Shown in pieces: positions 8,901 to 14,909 of a stretch of 15,610 nt of DNA. Under the pieces are notes generated by a model, which had not been told where the DNA came from, searched no databases, and was given only the letters and a program-made list of their open reading frames with translations. Origin of the DNA: Firmicutes bacterium UBA3871. GTDB taxonomy: Bacteria; Bacillota; Clostridia; Peptostreptococcales; Anaerovoracaceae. The position numbers and the translations under genes were made by a program. The stretch spans positions 1 through 15,610 of the forward strand of contig DGGP01000018.1 of assembly GCA_002392265.1 (NCBI GenBank), given 5' to 3'. Each line of letters begins with the position of its first letter. Positions within the stretch are counted from its first letter, which is position 1.

Positions 8901-11900
8901 AAAAGCATCTGCGTTCACACCGACATAATATGTCCCCATGTTTCGCCCTGCTATTTCCGTATTTCCGTTACGGAAGGCATCTGTCGAGATACTTTCTTTC
9001 CATACAGTTCCGACTCCCATATTAAAATGCGCTGTATAAGCAAGCGGCCTTCGAATGCTAAAGCCCCATTCCTTTCTGGCATCATGCATTTTATATGGCG
9101 CCATCCCCGTATTAATTACTATATTACCCCCGCCATAATCCCATGCTCCAAGGAGCCTGAAAAAGTTCAGCCCAAAGCCGCTTTCTACCACATACACATC
9201 GCCGGATATTGTTGAGCTATCAGCATCCTTTAACTCTTGCCCGGTTGATATATCATATACGGTACAAGCATTATATGGCTCTGTCTGACTGCCGCTACTG
9301 TAACCATAGCCCACATACTCTATCTTGTCTTTTGCGTTTTTGACTGCAAAAGGAACAAAGCCCGGCTGCATTGCAATGCCAATCACAGGAGATGCGAAAA
9401 TAGGAGCGTTTGCTACGTCCGCGTAAACATACAGACAGTTATCGTCATATACCAGCACCTTACCATCTATATCCATGCCGGCGCAGTAAACCTTTGAAGC
9501 ATCTAAGTCTCCCGCAAAAACCTGCTGCTTTATGCTTTCATTTGCAAAATCCAATTTCACCAGCTTTAATTTGTCCCTCGCATCCAAAAAGCAGAGACTG
9601 TCGCCAAGTACCTTTGGATTATTAAGTAGCTTTCCGCTGTATATACAGCGCACGCTCCCCCTTTCGAGGCTTATTGAATATATGCCGTCCGCTCTGTATG
9701 TGTATACAAAAGCGCCCCTTTGCCAGGCATAATCACCCATCACAAAAGGGATAGAGGTTATATGCGCTCCATTTGATTTTTGAAACAAAAGCGTGCTGTC
9801 TCCGGTACGCAAAAGCAAATAGTCACTTTCAAAATACGGAACAGGCCCTGAAGAATATATGCTGCTTTCTCCCCACATTTCCTGCGTAACGGCAGTATTC
9901 CATTTTACGCTACCGCTTTTTAGATCATACGCCGTAACAGTAAAGGGAAATGTCACTCCGTAATATGCATATGAGCTTCTTGTTTCATTAACCGAAACGT
10001 ACCAATTCGGATTCATCACATAGAGAGAATCTTCATCGCCTGCAAAGTAAGCGGCATCCCAACATCCGGTGCTTGTCTTGTACCATTCGTTTGGGGCTGT
10101 AGCTCTTCCATCGCCATAGTCAAGGTGCAGCATTTCTGCACCTGCAGGAAGTAACGCACCGTTTCTCTCGGCTGTCCCAGAGACAATTTCACCGCTTAGC
10201 TCTTTCACATCCATAAAGACAGCATCTGAAAGAAGCTCATTTTTCAGGCTCTTTATGTCTTCCAGAACCGAGCTGAACAAAGCCCCATCCACCTGCTGAC
10301 CTCTATATACATAGGTTTCTCCGCTTACCGCCTCTATAGGCTCCAAAGATACCGTAGGGGCAATGTTTACTACAGTCGTCGCCGCGACAGCTTCCGATGA
10401 TAGATAGTCGGAAGGCGCAAGAAACTCCGCAAGGGTTTCATTTGCCGGAATCTTATCCTTTACTACAAGCTTTACATTTACTCTCCCCACTCCCTCTTTT
10501 GCAAAGGCGATGTTCTGGCCCGAGCCAAAGGAAGAGTCCACGTAGCCTGCACTTCCGCTTGTAATCTCTGTGTAAGCCCCAAACACCTCAGTCTTCGGAT
10601 CGGCTGCAGCATAGCTCCAGGCTCTCTCAAGGCTGTCTCCGTCGGTAGACGACATATCCTTCACACTAAGGCTTGCATAGTTTGTGCCTCTTTCGCGAAT
10701 GAAGCTGTCTTCAGTCTCAATTGCGGCAACAGGCGGAATGTCGGGAGCTACGTTAAAGTCTCTGCTTACTCGGTCGGTGTTGCCTCGAATGTCCCTTGCA
10801 TAGATTTCGTAGGTGTAAGGCTCGGTCCCGTCGGCATTTGTGCCGCTTCCTTTTCCTGTAGCTGCGTTATATGACGGGTTCTTTGTGAGAAACTCAATTC
10901 GGATATGTGAGTAGCAGCCGTTTACATCGGTTGTAAAGGATGCGGCTCTTGTCTTTATGTTTGCAGTCTCGCCGGATAAATGCCCTTCTTCGAGGATGGT
11001 TTCTTCGCCGGTCGCCTTGTCTTTAATGCGAACCCACCATGTATCAAGCGGGTAATTCGGATTTAAGGCAATATCTGCGGTTATTATCTCTTTTCTGTTC
11101 TGCTTTTGGTAGCCACCTAAGTTGTGGCTAATTGCCGGAGTCCGAAGCACGTCGATACTCTTTGTGTCCGAATCGTGGAGACTCCTAAAGCTCTCGTTAA
11201 TTGTTACATCATAAGTTCCCGGCACGGAAAAGCGAAACTCCGTATCCGCTCTGTCAATTCTTGTCTGAGTGTAGTTGCTGTTTGGATTTACTCTGAAGGA
11301 GTGGCTTCCTGCCTCGTATATGGTATAGTAGTTGGTTCTGCCCGTTTCAAGGTCTTCCTCCGTAAACTCGCTTCGGTCCTCCGCAAGAGCGGGGTGTCCT
11401 TCGTACACCGAAGAAGGAAGACTCCAGTCAAGATTAAGCGTAGCATCGCCGGTTGTCTCAATTCTTACTGTTTTTTCGCAAGTGTCAGTCTGGCCGGAAT
11501 CTGCCGTTACGGTTAAGCGATAAGTAACTGTCCCACCTTCGGATATATTCTCCTCCTTGCTTTCTCCGGAATTAACTCCGCGGGAATCAGGACCGTTCCA
11601 GGTAGCGATAGTCTCGAAGGATCCGGAGCCTATTTTCCTCTCCAGAACTCCTCTTTCGTATCTTAAATCGTCAGATAAAGTGGTAGTATCAGAGACAGTA
11701 AAGGAGCGGCCGACCTTGGCAGTTGCCGGGGCCGTTAAAGCTGCTCTGAGGGTGCCGTTTGCTATCTCTCTTTCCTTTTCACAAGTGAATTTGCAAATGG
11801 TTGGAGTAAAGATAATGTAGAGCTTTGAGGTATTGTCTGTTGCGTAGTTGTTATATGCAATATTTAAAAGATTAGAGAAGTTTGGATACAGACTTCTGAA

Positions 11901-12485
11901 ATTGGTTTCATTACCTAGGAGCGAGTCAGAGCCGCCAAAGAGGATTGCATTTAAAGCATTTGTTCCATTATCTTGCAAAAATTTATACACTTCAAGATTT
12001 ATGGTGCTATTCATATTTGCGTTGAAGCTATATGAAAGATTACGTCCGCTGAGTAGTCCCGGAACACAATTTACAGATATGTTATTTGAAGTGTAGTCTC
12101 CATAGATACTCTCAAACTGCGGCTTTGTCCAATCTGTACTTTTTAGAACCTCACTCCAAGAAGATTCAACCTCGGACTTTACATTCGAAGGCATATTAAA
12201 GTAGCCCCAAGCATTTATGAGCTTGAAGTTCTTGCTTTCACTTGTAATGTCTTTATCCGAGTTTCCCGGAATTGCGACATTCGGAATGCTGACTCTTTCC
12301 GTTACTGCCTTTTGCGTTTGAAATTCGTTTGCTCCTACGAACTGAACACCTACAAGGAGATAGTAATACTCGTGAGTATCCGTTATTGTCGATGCATAGG
12401 ATGAAAAAAGCGGAGCCTGAAAAGCTCCGCTGAGCAGCACTGTAAGTGCTGTTAAAATACTTAATATGCGGTGTGTTTTCTTCAT
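5985..12485 (-). CDS. Giant secreted multidomain surface protein (Ig/PKD-like modules and beta-propeller)
   Basis: A 2166-aa exported protein. The ATG at 12485 follows AAGAGG, and a signal peptide (MKKTHRILSILTALTVLLSG, ending near SSYAS) is clear. Approximate layout: Ig/PKD-like beta modules at 247-700 (for example VNVKLVVKD); a PQQ/WD-like propeller region at about 784-1130 with repeated blade phrases such as VTAYDLKSGSVKWNTAVTQ; an amphipathic helical linker (1215-1285); a GGNGGNAG spacer near 1325; and two or more beta-sandwiches (1339-1720). Further beta modules start with VSYSDYESDP near 1775. A C-terminal module (about 2006-2166) contains HTEKWESNR and NVFWAGEAF and ends VDNTRPYELMHRIY. 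From memory that ending resembles the C-terminus of other large Firmicutes surface proteins of unknown function. No SLH, LPXTG or transmembrane anchor follows. It is probably translated from the same mRNA as the SLH gene 65 bases upstream. Enzymatic residues were not recognised; adhesion or scaffolding is inference. Confidence 0.88.
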   Translation of the reverse strand: MKKTHRILSILTALTVLLSGAFQAPLFSSYASTITDTHEYYYLLVGVQFVGANEFQTQKAVTERVSIPNVAIPGNSDKDITSESKNFKLINAWGYFNMPSNVKSEVESSWSEVLKSTDWTKPQFESIYGDYTSNNISVNCVPGLLSGRNLSYSFNANMNSTINLEVYKFLQDNGTNALNAILFGGSDSLLGNETNFRSLYPNFSNLLNIAYNNYATDNTSKLYIIFTPTICKFTCEKEREIANGTLRAALTAPATAKVGRSFTVSDTTTLSDDLRYERGVLERKIGSGSFETIATWNGPDSRGVNSGESKEENISEGGTVTYRLTVTADSGQTDTCEKTVRIETTGDATLNLDWSLPSSVYEGHPALAEDRSEFTEEDLETGRTNYYTIYEAGSHSFRVNPNSNYTQTRIDRADTEFRFSVPGTYDVTINESFRSLHDSDTKSIDVLRTPAISHNLGGYQKQNRKEIITADIALNPNYPLDTWWVRIKDKATGEETILEEGHLSGETANIKTRAASFTTDVNGCYSHIRIEFLTKNPSYNAATGKGSGTNADGTEPYTYEIYARDIRGNTDRVSRDFNVAPDIPPVAAIETEDSFIRERGTNYASLSVKDMSSTDGDSLERAWSYAAADPKTEVFGAYTEITSGSAGYVDSSFGSGQNIAFAKEGVGRVNVKLVVKDKIPANETLAEFLAPSDYLSSEAVAATTVVNIAPTVSLEPIEAVSGETYVYRGQQVDGALFSSVLEDIKSLKNELLSDAVFMDVKELSGEIVSGTAERNGALLPAGAEMLHLDYGDGRATAPNEWYKTSTGCWDAAYFAGDEDSLYVMNPNWYVSVNETRSSYAYYGVTFPFTVTAYDLKSGSVKWNTAVTQEMWGESSIYSSGPVPYFESDYLLLRTGDSTLLFQKSNGAHITSIPFVMGDYAWQRGAFVYTYRADGIYSISLERGSVRCIYSGKLLNNPKVLGDSLCFLDARDKLKLVKLDFANESIKQQVFAGDLDASKVYCAGMDIDGKVLVYDDNCLYVYADVANAPIFASPVIGIAMQPGFVPFAVKNAKDKIEYVGYGYSSGSQTEPYNACTVYDISTGQELKDADSSTISGDVYVVESGFGLNFFRLLGAWDYGGGNIVINTGMAPYKMHDARKEWGFSIRRPLAYTAHFNMGVGTVWKESISTDAFRNGNTEIAGRNMGTYYVGVNADAFSPSDTDNQRTVYVRALPKEEASVSEIEVAKKVREKEPSELGKALFVSLGDLGMAAREKLSNLGYSILEGAEGIKDRVKGFFKSKEENVNALLVTKTGTAVSSLMRNVTLDYGREYYYEYGIFETGNDENGGNGGNAGALSVKENISCLKTLGGHQYLDEENGYVITDMIYDDYRGETANTFFAYSGGTLKPGKWAFAEEPYTVGSNPGSCGGSVSFTIPEGKEAVLMVDYEFIRWYRYGWHVISASLDGAYWNRSNESYSRSGVTINAAVRDEYEGTFVSGRTLSAGTHTFSMTGFGAFPLFKKVSLYFVEPKASLQGRNMSGELSLLESESGVSGSFKTDYPVLCYARQSGRVIEVTSSATGFGEGITNYFNVYDNGTRSWSDGPKKDRTYYVAHNWTLSLKPEYDAELLGFTGSYYNNNITTNNTKVDDRTWNIDRFATGGSSANASHRLNQAPYPAISFTMAITNAGQKNTKLSEGKYFEKEGYLQVENRTFDGSVTLTLSSSASSWYLTKFSLYYKENGKKVYVINEEQIGESDLSDWAVSGGIKSFASYNTEKTADENAPLVYRKGENVLQKVSYSDYESDPSKTGYWIYAHEPYNDGPHAKAGIELDELGRVVRIAGEAVEPTAYTIDAAARRIAAAGGQYLLGSQINKFYEDGKYIALYFALDDTSRGISPGGNPNYDKASNIAEIPFYILGEAASAPWIENLSTSPAAPKDEDSTRILIRVDDNEKDTLSLTTEVYRDRELIMTDCKRNITASGGAYPVQTTSAFTAEEGSYEVVCTVRDNTGVGVGVYRFKVGTGAKIEGMVTHTEKWESNRKAYNMAKFGEEGNFIAPLASYAAEKNPRKRGTNVFWAGEAFCLTAEASGKVQSVTCTMYVDERPAAGRTRARAAEDYTVLLRNTGRKTAEGEAVYEGRLEDRAFRLLGQTAPEEVRFVFTAMYAGGRTKECEARVIVDNTRPYELMHRIY

Positions 12486-12550
12486 ATTCGTTACCTCTTA
12501 GCCGGTAGGCTTAAGCATATTCAGTTACTTTAAAGAAAGGATAATTTATT

Positions 12551-13690
12551 TTACTTAAAAGGATTCTCGTAGATTCTTGGAGTCATTTCTTCTAAATCCT
12601 TATCTGTAAAGAATCCGTCATTAGCTATTGATAATGCCATAATGTAATCGAATGTCTTTGCATTAAGAACTGCCGGATCATATGAAATAAACATATGATG
12701 TTTATTCGGTATAGTTCCCTCAAAACCCTCGTTTTTAGCAATTACTTTCTTCTCTTTAATTGCTACCATCGCCTTGCAAAATTCATCAAACTCAAGTCTC
12801 TGCCTTCCACTAACTGAAAGTTCTTCCTCCCAAATCGCTCCAAGCTTTGTCTTATAATACTTTACTTTGTCCGGGAGATAATATTTGTCTGAAAGCTTAT
12901 GATCGCCAAAGTTGTCGGTGATGATCTGATTGTTTAAAGCATCCATATCCACAAAGTCCGAAAGGTTCACATACTTATATGTGCCGTGTTCATCTGTAAG
13001 CCAATTGGTATCATCTACTGCCGTCTCCTGCTCTTCCTTTGCCCACTCCGGAACCTTCCTTGCCGACTCATCTATGATCCTTAAGATAACCGTACTTGCC
13101 TCGGCACGTGTAAGTGTGCCCTGCGGATGAAAGCTTCCGTCTTCGTATCCGGTAATGAGGCCTTCTGCATAAGCCTGCGCAATCTGGTATTCGTTCCTGG
13201 TGGTGTTGTCTACATCAGGGATTTTGTCAGCTACCTCTTTCATATTTACTTCGCTGAGGTTTGCAGCATTTGCACAGATGAGTGCCATATCGTCTCTTGG
13301 AATTGTGCTCCCTAGCTGCTTTTCTGCTATCTGGCCGCTATGGAAGATGCCGTTTTCTATTGCGTACTTATAGTAGCCGCTGGCCCAGTGGGTTGCATCC
13401 TTTGCGTTTGTGATATCATCTGTTCCCTTTACTGCCACAACCGCCATCTTTATAAACTCGCCGTAGGTTACGGTCTTTGATGGGCCAAAGCTTCCGTCCG
13501 GGTAGCCCTTTACAATTCCCTTTGCCTGCATCTTTTGCACTGAGGAGTAAGCCCAGTGCGAGGTAGGGAGGTCGGTGAAGGTAGCGCCTCCTGCTTCCGC
13601 GTTCGCAAAGCCGGTGCCGCAATACACCGCGCCGGTCAGCGCCAGCGTAAACGCTAAAATAATTGATAATACATTTGTCTTCAATTTCAT
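12551..13690 (-). CDS. Secreted SLH-domain protein, first gene of the surface-protein operon
   Basis: A 379-aa exported protein. The ATG at 13690 is preferred: AGAAAGGA lies 6 bases upstream. An in-frame TTG two codons earlier overlaps that spacing. A signal peptide (VLSIILAFTLALTGAVY) ends near ANAEA. Three SLH repeats follow: about residues 36-85 (FTDLPTSHWAYSSVQ...GYPDGSFGPSKTVT), 96-150 (ATHWASGYYKYAIENG) and 156-208 (LITGYEDGSFHPQGTLTRAEA). SLH triplets bind secondary wall polymer, so the protein should be wall-anchored. The remaining 165 residues are lysine- and glutamate-rich with the phrase KHHMFISYDPAVLNAKTFDY; I do not recognise them. The giant protein with no anchor lies just downstream, so this protein may serve as its wall partner; that is inference. 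A promoter and a roughly 125-base leader precede it. Confidence 0.93.
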   Translation of the reverse strand: MKLKTNVLSIILAFTLALTGAVYCGTGFANAEAGGATFTDLPTSHWAYSSVQKMQAKGIVKGYPDGSFGPSKTVTYGEFIKMAVVAVKGTDDITNAKDATHWASGYYKYAIENGIFHSGQIAEKQLGSTIPRDDMALICANAANLSEVNMKEVADKIPDVDNTTRNEYQIAQAYAEGLITGYEDGSFHPQGTLTRAEASTVILRIIDESARKVPEWAKEEQETAVDDTNWLTDEHGTYKYVNLSDFVDMDALNNQIITDNFGDHKLSDKYYLPDKVKYYKTKLGAIWEEELSVSGRQRLEFDEFCKAMVAIKEKKVIAKNEGFEGTIPNKHHMFISYDPAVLNAKTFDYIMALSIANDGFFTDKDLEEMTPRIYENPFK

Positions 13691-13735
13691 GTCCAATCCT
13701 TTCTGTTTGTCAAGCTACTGCATGTCTGTTGATGC

Positions 13736-13751
13736 TGTCCGTCGCCGGACA
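13736..13751 (-). promoter_or_regulatory. Small leader hairpin upstream of the SLH operon
   Basis: TGTCCG and CGGACA pair over 6 bp around a GCGA tetraloop (minus strand), a stable GNRA type. It lies in the 5' leader about 45 bases before the ATG. It may stabilise the mRNA or present a protein site. No terminator/antiterminator pair or known riboswitch pattern was seen. Confidence 0.4.
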
Positions 13752-13821
13752 CTTGTTGTTCAGGCCCTGCCTCCTTCCAATCGGCCCGCAGAAATAACGA
13801 ATATAAATAAAACACATATCC

Positions 13822-13850
13822 ATTATACGGGCGGGGCGCGGGGTTGTAAA
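13822..13850 (-). promoter_or_regulatory. Promoter of the SLH/giant-protein operon
   Basis: On the minus strand TTTACA (13850-13845) and a perfect TATAAT (13827-13822) are 17 bases apart with a very GC-rich spacer. Transcription would begin near 13815. The -35 element lies inside one of the two 23-bp repeats that flank the broken mobile gene, so the present promoter appears to be built partly from that element's sequence. Confidence 0.65.
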
Positions 13851-13862
13851 GTTTCTGTTGAC
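13840..13862. repeat. 23-bp direct repeat, left copy
   Basis: GGGGTTGTAAAGTT, three variable bases, then GTTGAC. It matches 14528-14550 at 21 of 23 positions in the same orientation. The two copies bracket the degraded LPD3-like gene and start 688 bp apart. Read on the minus strand it could encode VNRNFTTP, and the other copy VNGNFTTP, so the repeats could be the ends of two tandem copies of one coding unit. Confidence 0.8.
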
Positions 13863-13898
13863 AAGGCCTATGTTTGCTGATAATATACTCACATAAGG

Positions 13899-13950
13899 AA
13901 TGTGGTTTTGTGCCGTACGGCTTTTGCCAATGCGGGGTACTACGTTTCTT
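13899..13950. repeat. 62-bp-period tandem repeat, unit A
   Basis: 52 bases matching unit B (13961-14012) at 45 positions. It contains the 10-bp palindrome GCCGTACGGC. It lies just beyond the end of the broken mobile-type gene, and the matching segment includes the sequence that encodes that gene's last codons and stop. It therefore looks like a second, decayed copy of the gene's 3' end. Confidence 0.75.
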
Positions 13951-13960
13951 ATATATGAGA

Positions 13961-14012
13961 AATGTGGTTTTTTACCGTATGGCTTATGCCTAGGCGGGCT
14001 ACTACGTTTCTT
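13961..14012. repeat. 62-bp-period tandem repeat, unit B
   Basis: This is the partner of unit A. On the minus strand its first bases (AAGAAACG followed by TAGTAG) are the final codons and double stop of the reconstructed LPD3-like protein. The rest is downstream sequence with the same AATGTGG...CTACGTTTCTT skeleton as unit A. Confidence 0.75.
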
Positions 14013-14527
14013 TTTTTATATCTGCAATATCGTAAAGGTACAATCTATTTTCTGCGTCGCACCTAACCACCATCCTGCCTCTGAAATAGTTCTTCCTCTT
14101 AATCTCTTCATCTCTTCATTTTCGGACATTACAGGTAATGAAAAACGAACAGTATAGTAGTACCAGCCATTGGCCGCATCATCAACGTGCTTCTCTTTCT
14201 TGTTTGCAACATATCTCAAATCCGTTGCAATTTGAATAAGTTCAGGTATAGCTTGTGCAGCATTTGCTTTTGCTCTACCATTGGTGCCAAAAGTTTTTTC
14301 GCTTTTTATGCTATGCGCATATTCATCAGGGAAATCTGTACCTATGTGGATAAGAGCTCCGGTTTCATCGATGACATACTGTTTGCGTACAAAGCGCTTT
14401 AAATAATTCTCCACGCTATCCCAGTCAATATACCGTTTTCCGCTAAATTCAATCTCCCCTATTTCGACAAGTTTTTTGCCATCTTCATTTTTTTATTATT
14501 TTTATTTTTCCCATACTTACTCTCCAT
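14002..14527 (-). pseudogene. Broken small mobile-element protein (LPD3-like domain)
   Basis: The open part (14414-14110) reads YVIDETGALIHIGTDFPDEY, then KANAAQAIPELIQIATDLRY and GWYYYTVRFSLPV. I recognise this from memory as the domain found in phage and conjugative-element polyvalent proteins (LPD3-like); its function is unknown. After FSLPVMSENEE the frame is lost at an exact 8-bp tandem duplication (ATCTCTTC at 14102-14109 and 14110-14117). Deleting one copy restores a coherent ending (EEIKRKNYFRGRMVVRC, then LYLYDIADIKKET) with a TAG at 14004. Upstream, the coherent frame (GKKLVEIGEIEFSGKRYIDW) is closed by a stop next to an A7 tract (14488-14494). One extra A would join it to the ATG at 14527, giving about 172 aa. 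That ATG has no good ribosome binding site, so the true 5' end is uncertain. Confidence 0.7.
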
Positions 14528-14550
14528 GGGGTTGTAAAGTTGCCGTTGAC
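14528..14550. repeat. 23-bp direct repeat, right copy
   Basis: Near-identical partner of 13840-13862. It borders the upstream end of the broken mobile-type gene. Its last bases, TTGAC, form the -35 element of the plus-strand promoter for the putative antisense RNA. Confidence 0.8.
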
Positions 14551-14575
14551 TTTTCAATATATTAAAGTGTATAAT
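14546..14575 (+). promoter_or_regulatory. Promoter for the antisense RNA
   Basis: TTGACT (14546-14551) and a perfect TATAAT (14570-14575) are separated by 18 bases. No gene on the plus strand follows. The transcript would start near 14582 and meet a hairpin with a U-rich tail within about 90 bases, which is the arrangement expected for a small RNA. Confidence 0.75.
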
Positions 14576-14586
14576 GTTTGCAGAGA

Positions 14587-14611
14587 GAGCCGCAGAATGG
14601 TGGCTTACTAA
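14587..14611. repeat. Inverted repeat around the toxin, left arm
   Basis: GAGCCGCAGAA (14587-14597) and GTGGCTTACTAA (14600-14611) match, in inverse orientation, the two blocks at 14828-14838 and 14810-14821. All 23 paired positions agree; only the spacer differs (2 versus 6 bases). A toxin mRNA reading through to 14587 would be able to pair its 5' and 3' ends. Confidence 0.85.
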
Positions 14612-14619
14612 AGAGTTTT

Positions 14620-14671
14620 GACAAAACCCACTCAGTTGCCAGTTAGTTAGAGTGGGGTTTGTCTATCTTTT
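14620..14671 (+). terminator. Hairpin terminator of the antisense RNA, overlapping the toxin 3' end
   Basis: GACAAAACCCACTC (14620-14633) pairs with GAGTGGGGTTTGTC (14650-14663) over 14 positions with one mismatch, and TATCTTTT follows on the plus strand. On the minus strand the same stem directly follows the toxin stop codon, but the tail (AAAACTCTTT) is poor in T, so it is probably a weaker terminator in that direction. Confidence 0.75.
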
Positions 14672-14737
14672 GGAGTTTATCATAATGATGACCTCAATGA
14701 GGTGCAGCATTAAAGACAATGTCTCGTAAACAGACAC
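14663..14737 (-). CDS. Putative type I (holin-like) toxin peptide
   Basis: A 24-residue reading frame starting with GTG. AAAGGAG lies 7 bases upstream. The peptide starts VSVYETLSLML and ends INSKR. The opening matches what I remember of the Firmicutes holin-like/TxpA-type toxins (M-S-x-Y-E-x-L-x-L-M-hydrophobic), small membrane peptides controlled by antisense RNA. The hydrophobic stretch (LSLMLHLIEVIIMI) is short and carries a His and a Glu, and family members are usually about 28-60 aa, so this copy may be truncated or a divergent short form. A same-frame TAG immediately before the GTG excludes a longer N-terminus. A consensus-like promoter lies upstream, and a facing promoter gives an antisense RNA over the 3' end. 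Confidence 0.6.
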   Translation of the reverse strand: MSVYETLSLMLHLIEVIIMINSKR

Positions 14738-14776
14738 CTACAATCTCCTTTCCCAATACCTCGAGGGGTTTGCCAT
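14738..14776 (-). CDS. 12-residue leader peptide before the toxin
   Basis: ATG at 14776 with a near-perfect AAAGGAGGTGAT site 5 bases upstream. It encodes MANPSRYWERRL and then TAG. The stop is directly adjacent to the toxin GTG and in the same frame, and the toxin's ribosome binding site lies within the leader's last codons. Leader translation would thus deliver ribosomes to, or occlude, the toxin start, as seen for leader peptides in some type I systems. It may have no function as a peptide. Confidence 0.5.
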   Translation of the reverse strand: MANPSRYWERRL

Positions 14777-14809
14777 AGGCATCACCTCCTTTAGGATTGA
14801 AATTGTTGA

Positions 14810-14838
14810 TTAGTAAGCCACTCTATTTTCTGCGGCTC
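14810..14838. repeat. Inverted repeat around the toxin, right arm
   Basis: TTAGTAAGCCAC (14810-14821) and TTCTGCGGCTC (14828-14838), the inverse of the left arm. It lies in the toxin mRNA 5' leader, just upstream of the leader peptide's ribosome binding site. Confidence 0.85.
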
Positions 14839-14841
14839 AGT

Positions 14842-14867
14842 GCATCTATCATACACACAATAGATGC
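14842..14867. other. Leader hairpin in the toxin mRNA
   Basis: GCATCTAT (14842-14849) and ATAGATGC (14860-14867) form a perfect 8-bp stem with a 10-base loop, within the predicted 5' leader of the toxin transcript and 3 bases from the inverted repeat arm. A structured 5' leader is usual for type I toxin messages, where it hides the start or protects the RNA. Confidence 0.6.
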
Positions 14868-14880
14868 CTAAAGTCGGATT

Positions 14881-14901
14881 AAATGGTAATATTTACCATT
14901 T
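14881..14901. other. Perfect palindrome at the toxin transcription start
   Basis: AAATGGTAA, three bases, TTACCATTT: a 9-bp perfect inverted repeat lying immediately downstream of the toxin -10 element, so it would be either an operator or the first stem of the mRNA. Its AT-rich symmetry and position at +1 suit a repressor site, but no candidate repressor gene is in the window. Confidence 0.55.
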
Positions 14902-14909
14902 CACATATT

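Larger units (their letters stand above)
14582..14671 (+). ncRNA. Putative antisense RNA antitoxin (type I toxin-antitoxin)
   Basis: A predicted transcript of about 90 nt, from the consensus promoter to the hairpin and TATCTTTT tail. It is fully complementary to the 3' end of the toxin mRNA, overlapping only the TAG codon and one or two further bases of the toxin frame, so it would pair tail-to-tail with the message. In known type I systems of Bacillota such as txpA/RatA and bsrG/SR4, an antisense RNA overlapping the toxin mRNA 3' region blocks translation or triggers RNase III cleavage. Its 5' part (14587-14611) is almost the same sequence as the 5' region of the toxin mRNA. Existence as an RNA is inference from promoter and terminator. 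Confidence 0.6.

Noticed and set aside
13691..13815. Riboswitch or leader gene in the SLH operon leader
   Set aside because: One small GNRA hairpin and a poorly placed GTG frame; no conserved aptamer pattern or terminator/antiterminator pair.
14016..14414. The 132-codon minus frame as an intact gene
   Set aside because: It begins at a GTG without a ribosome binding site within a longer coherent frame, and its last 27 residues are frameshifted after the 8-bp duplication.
14587..14838. The inverted repeats as ends of an insertion sequence
   Set aside because: The interval is 250 bp without a transposase, has no target duplication, and is better explained by the two facing transcripts.
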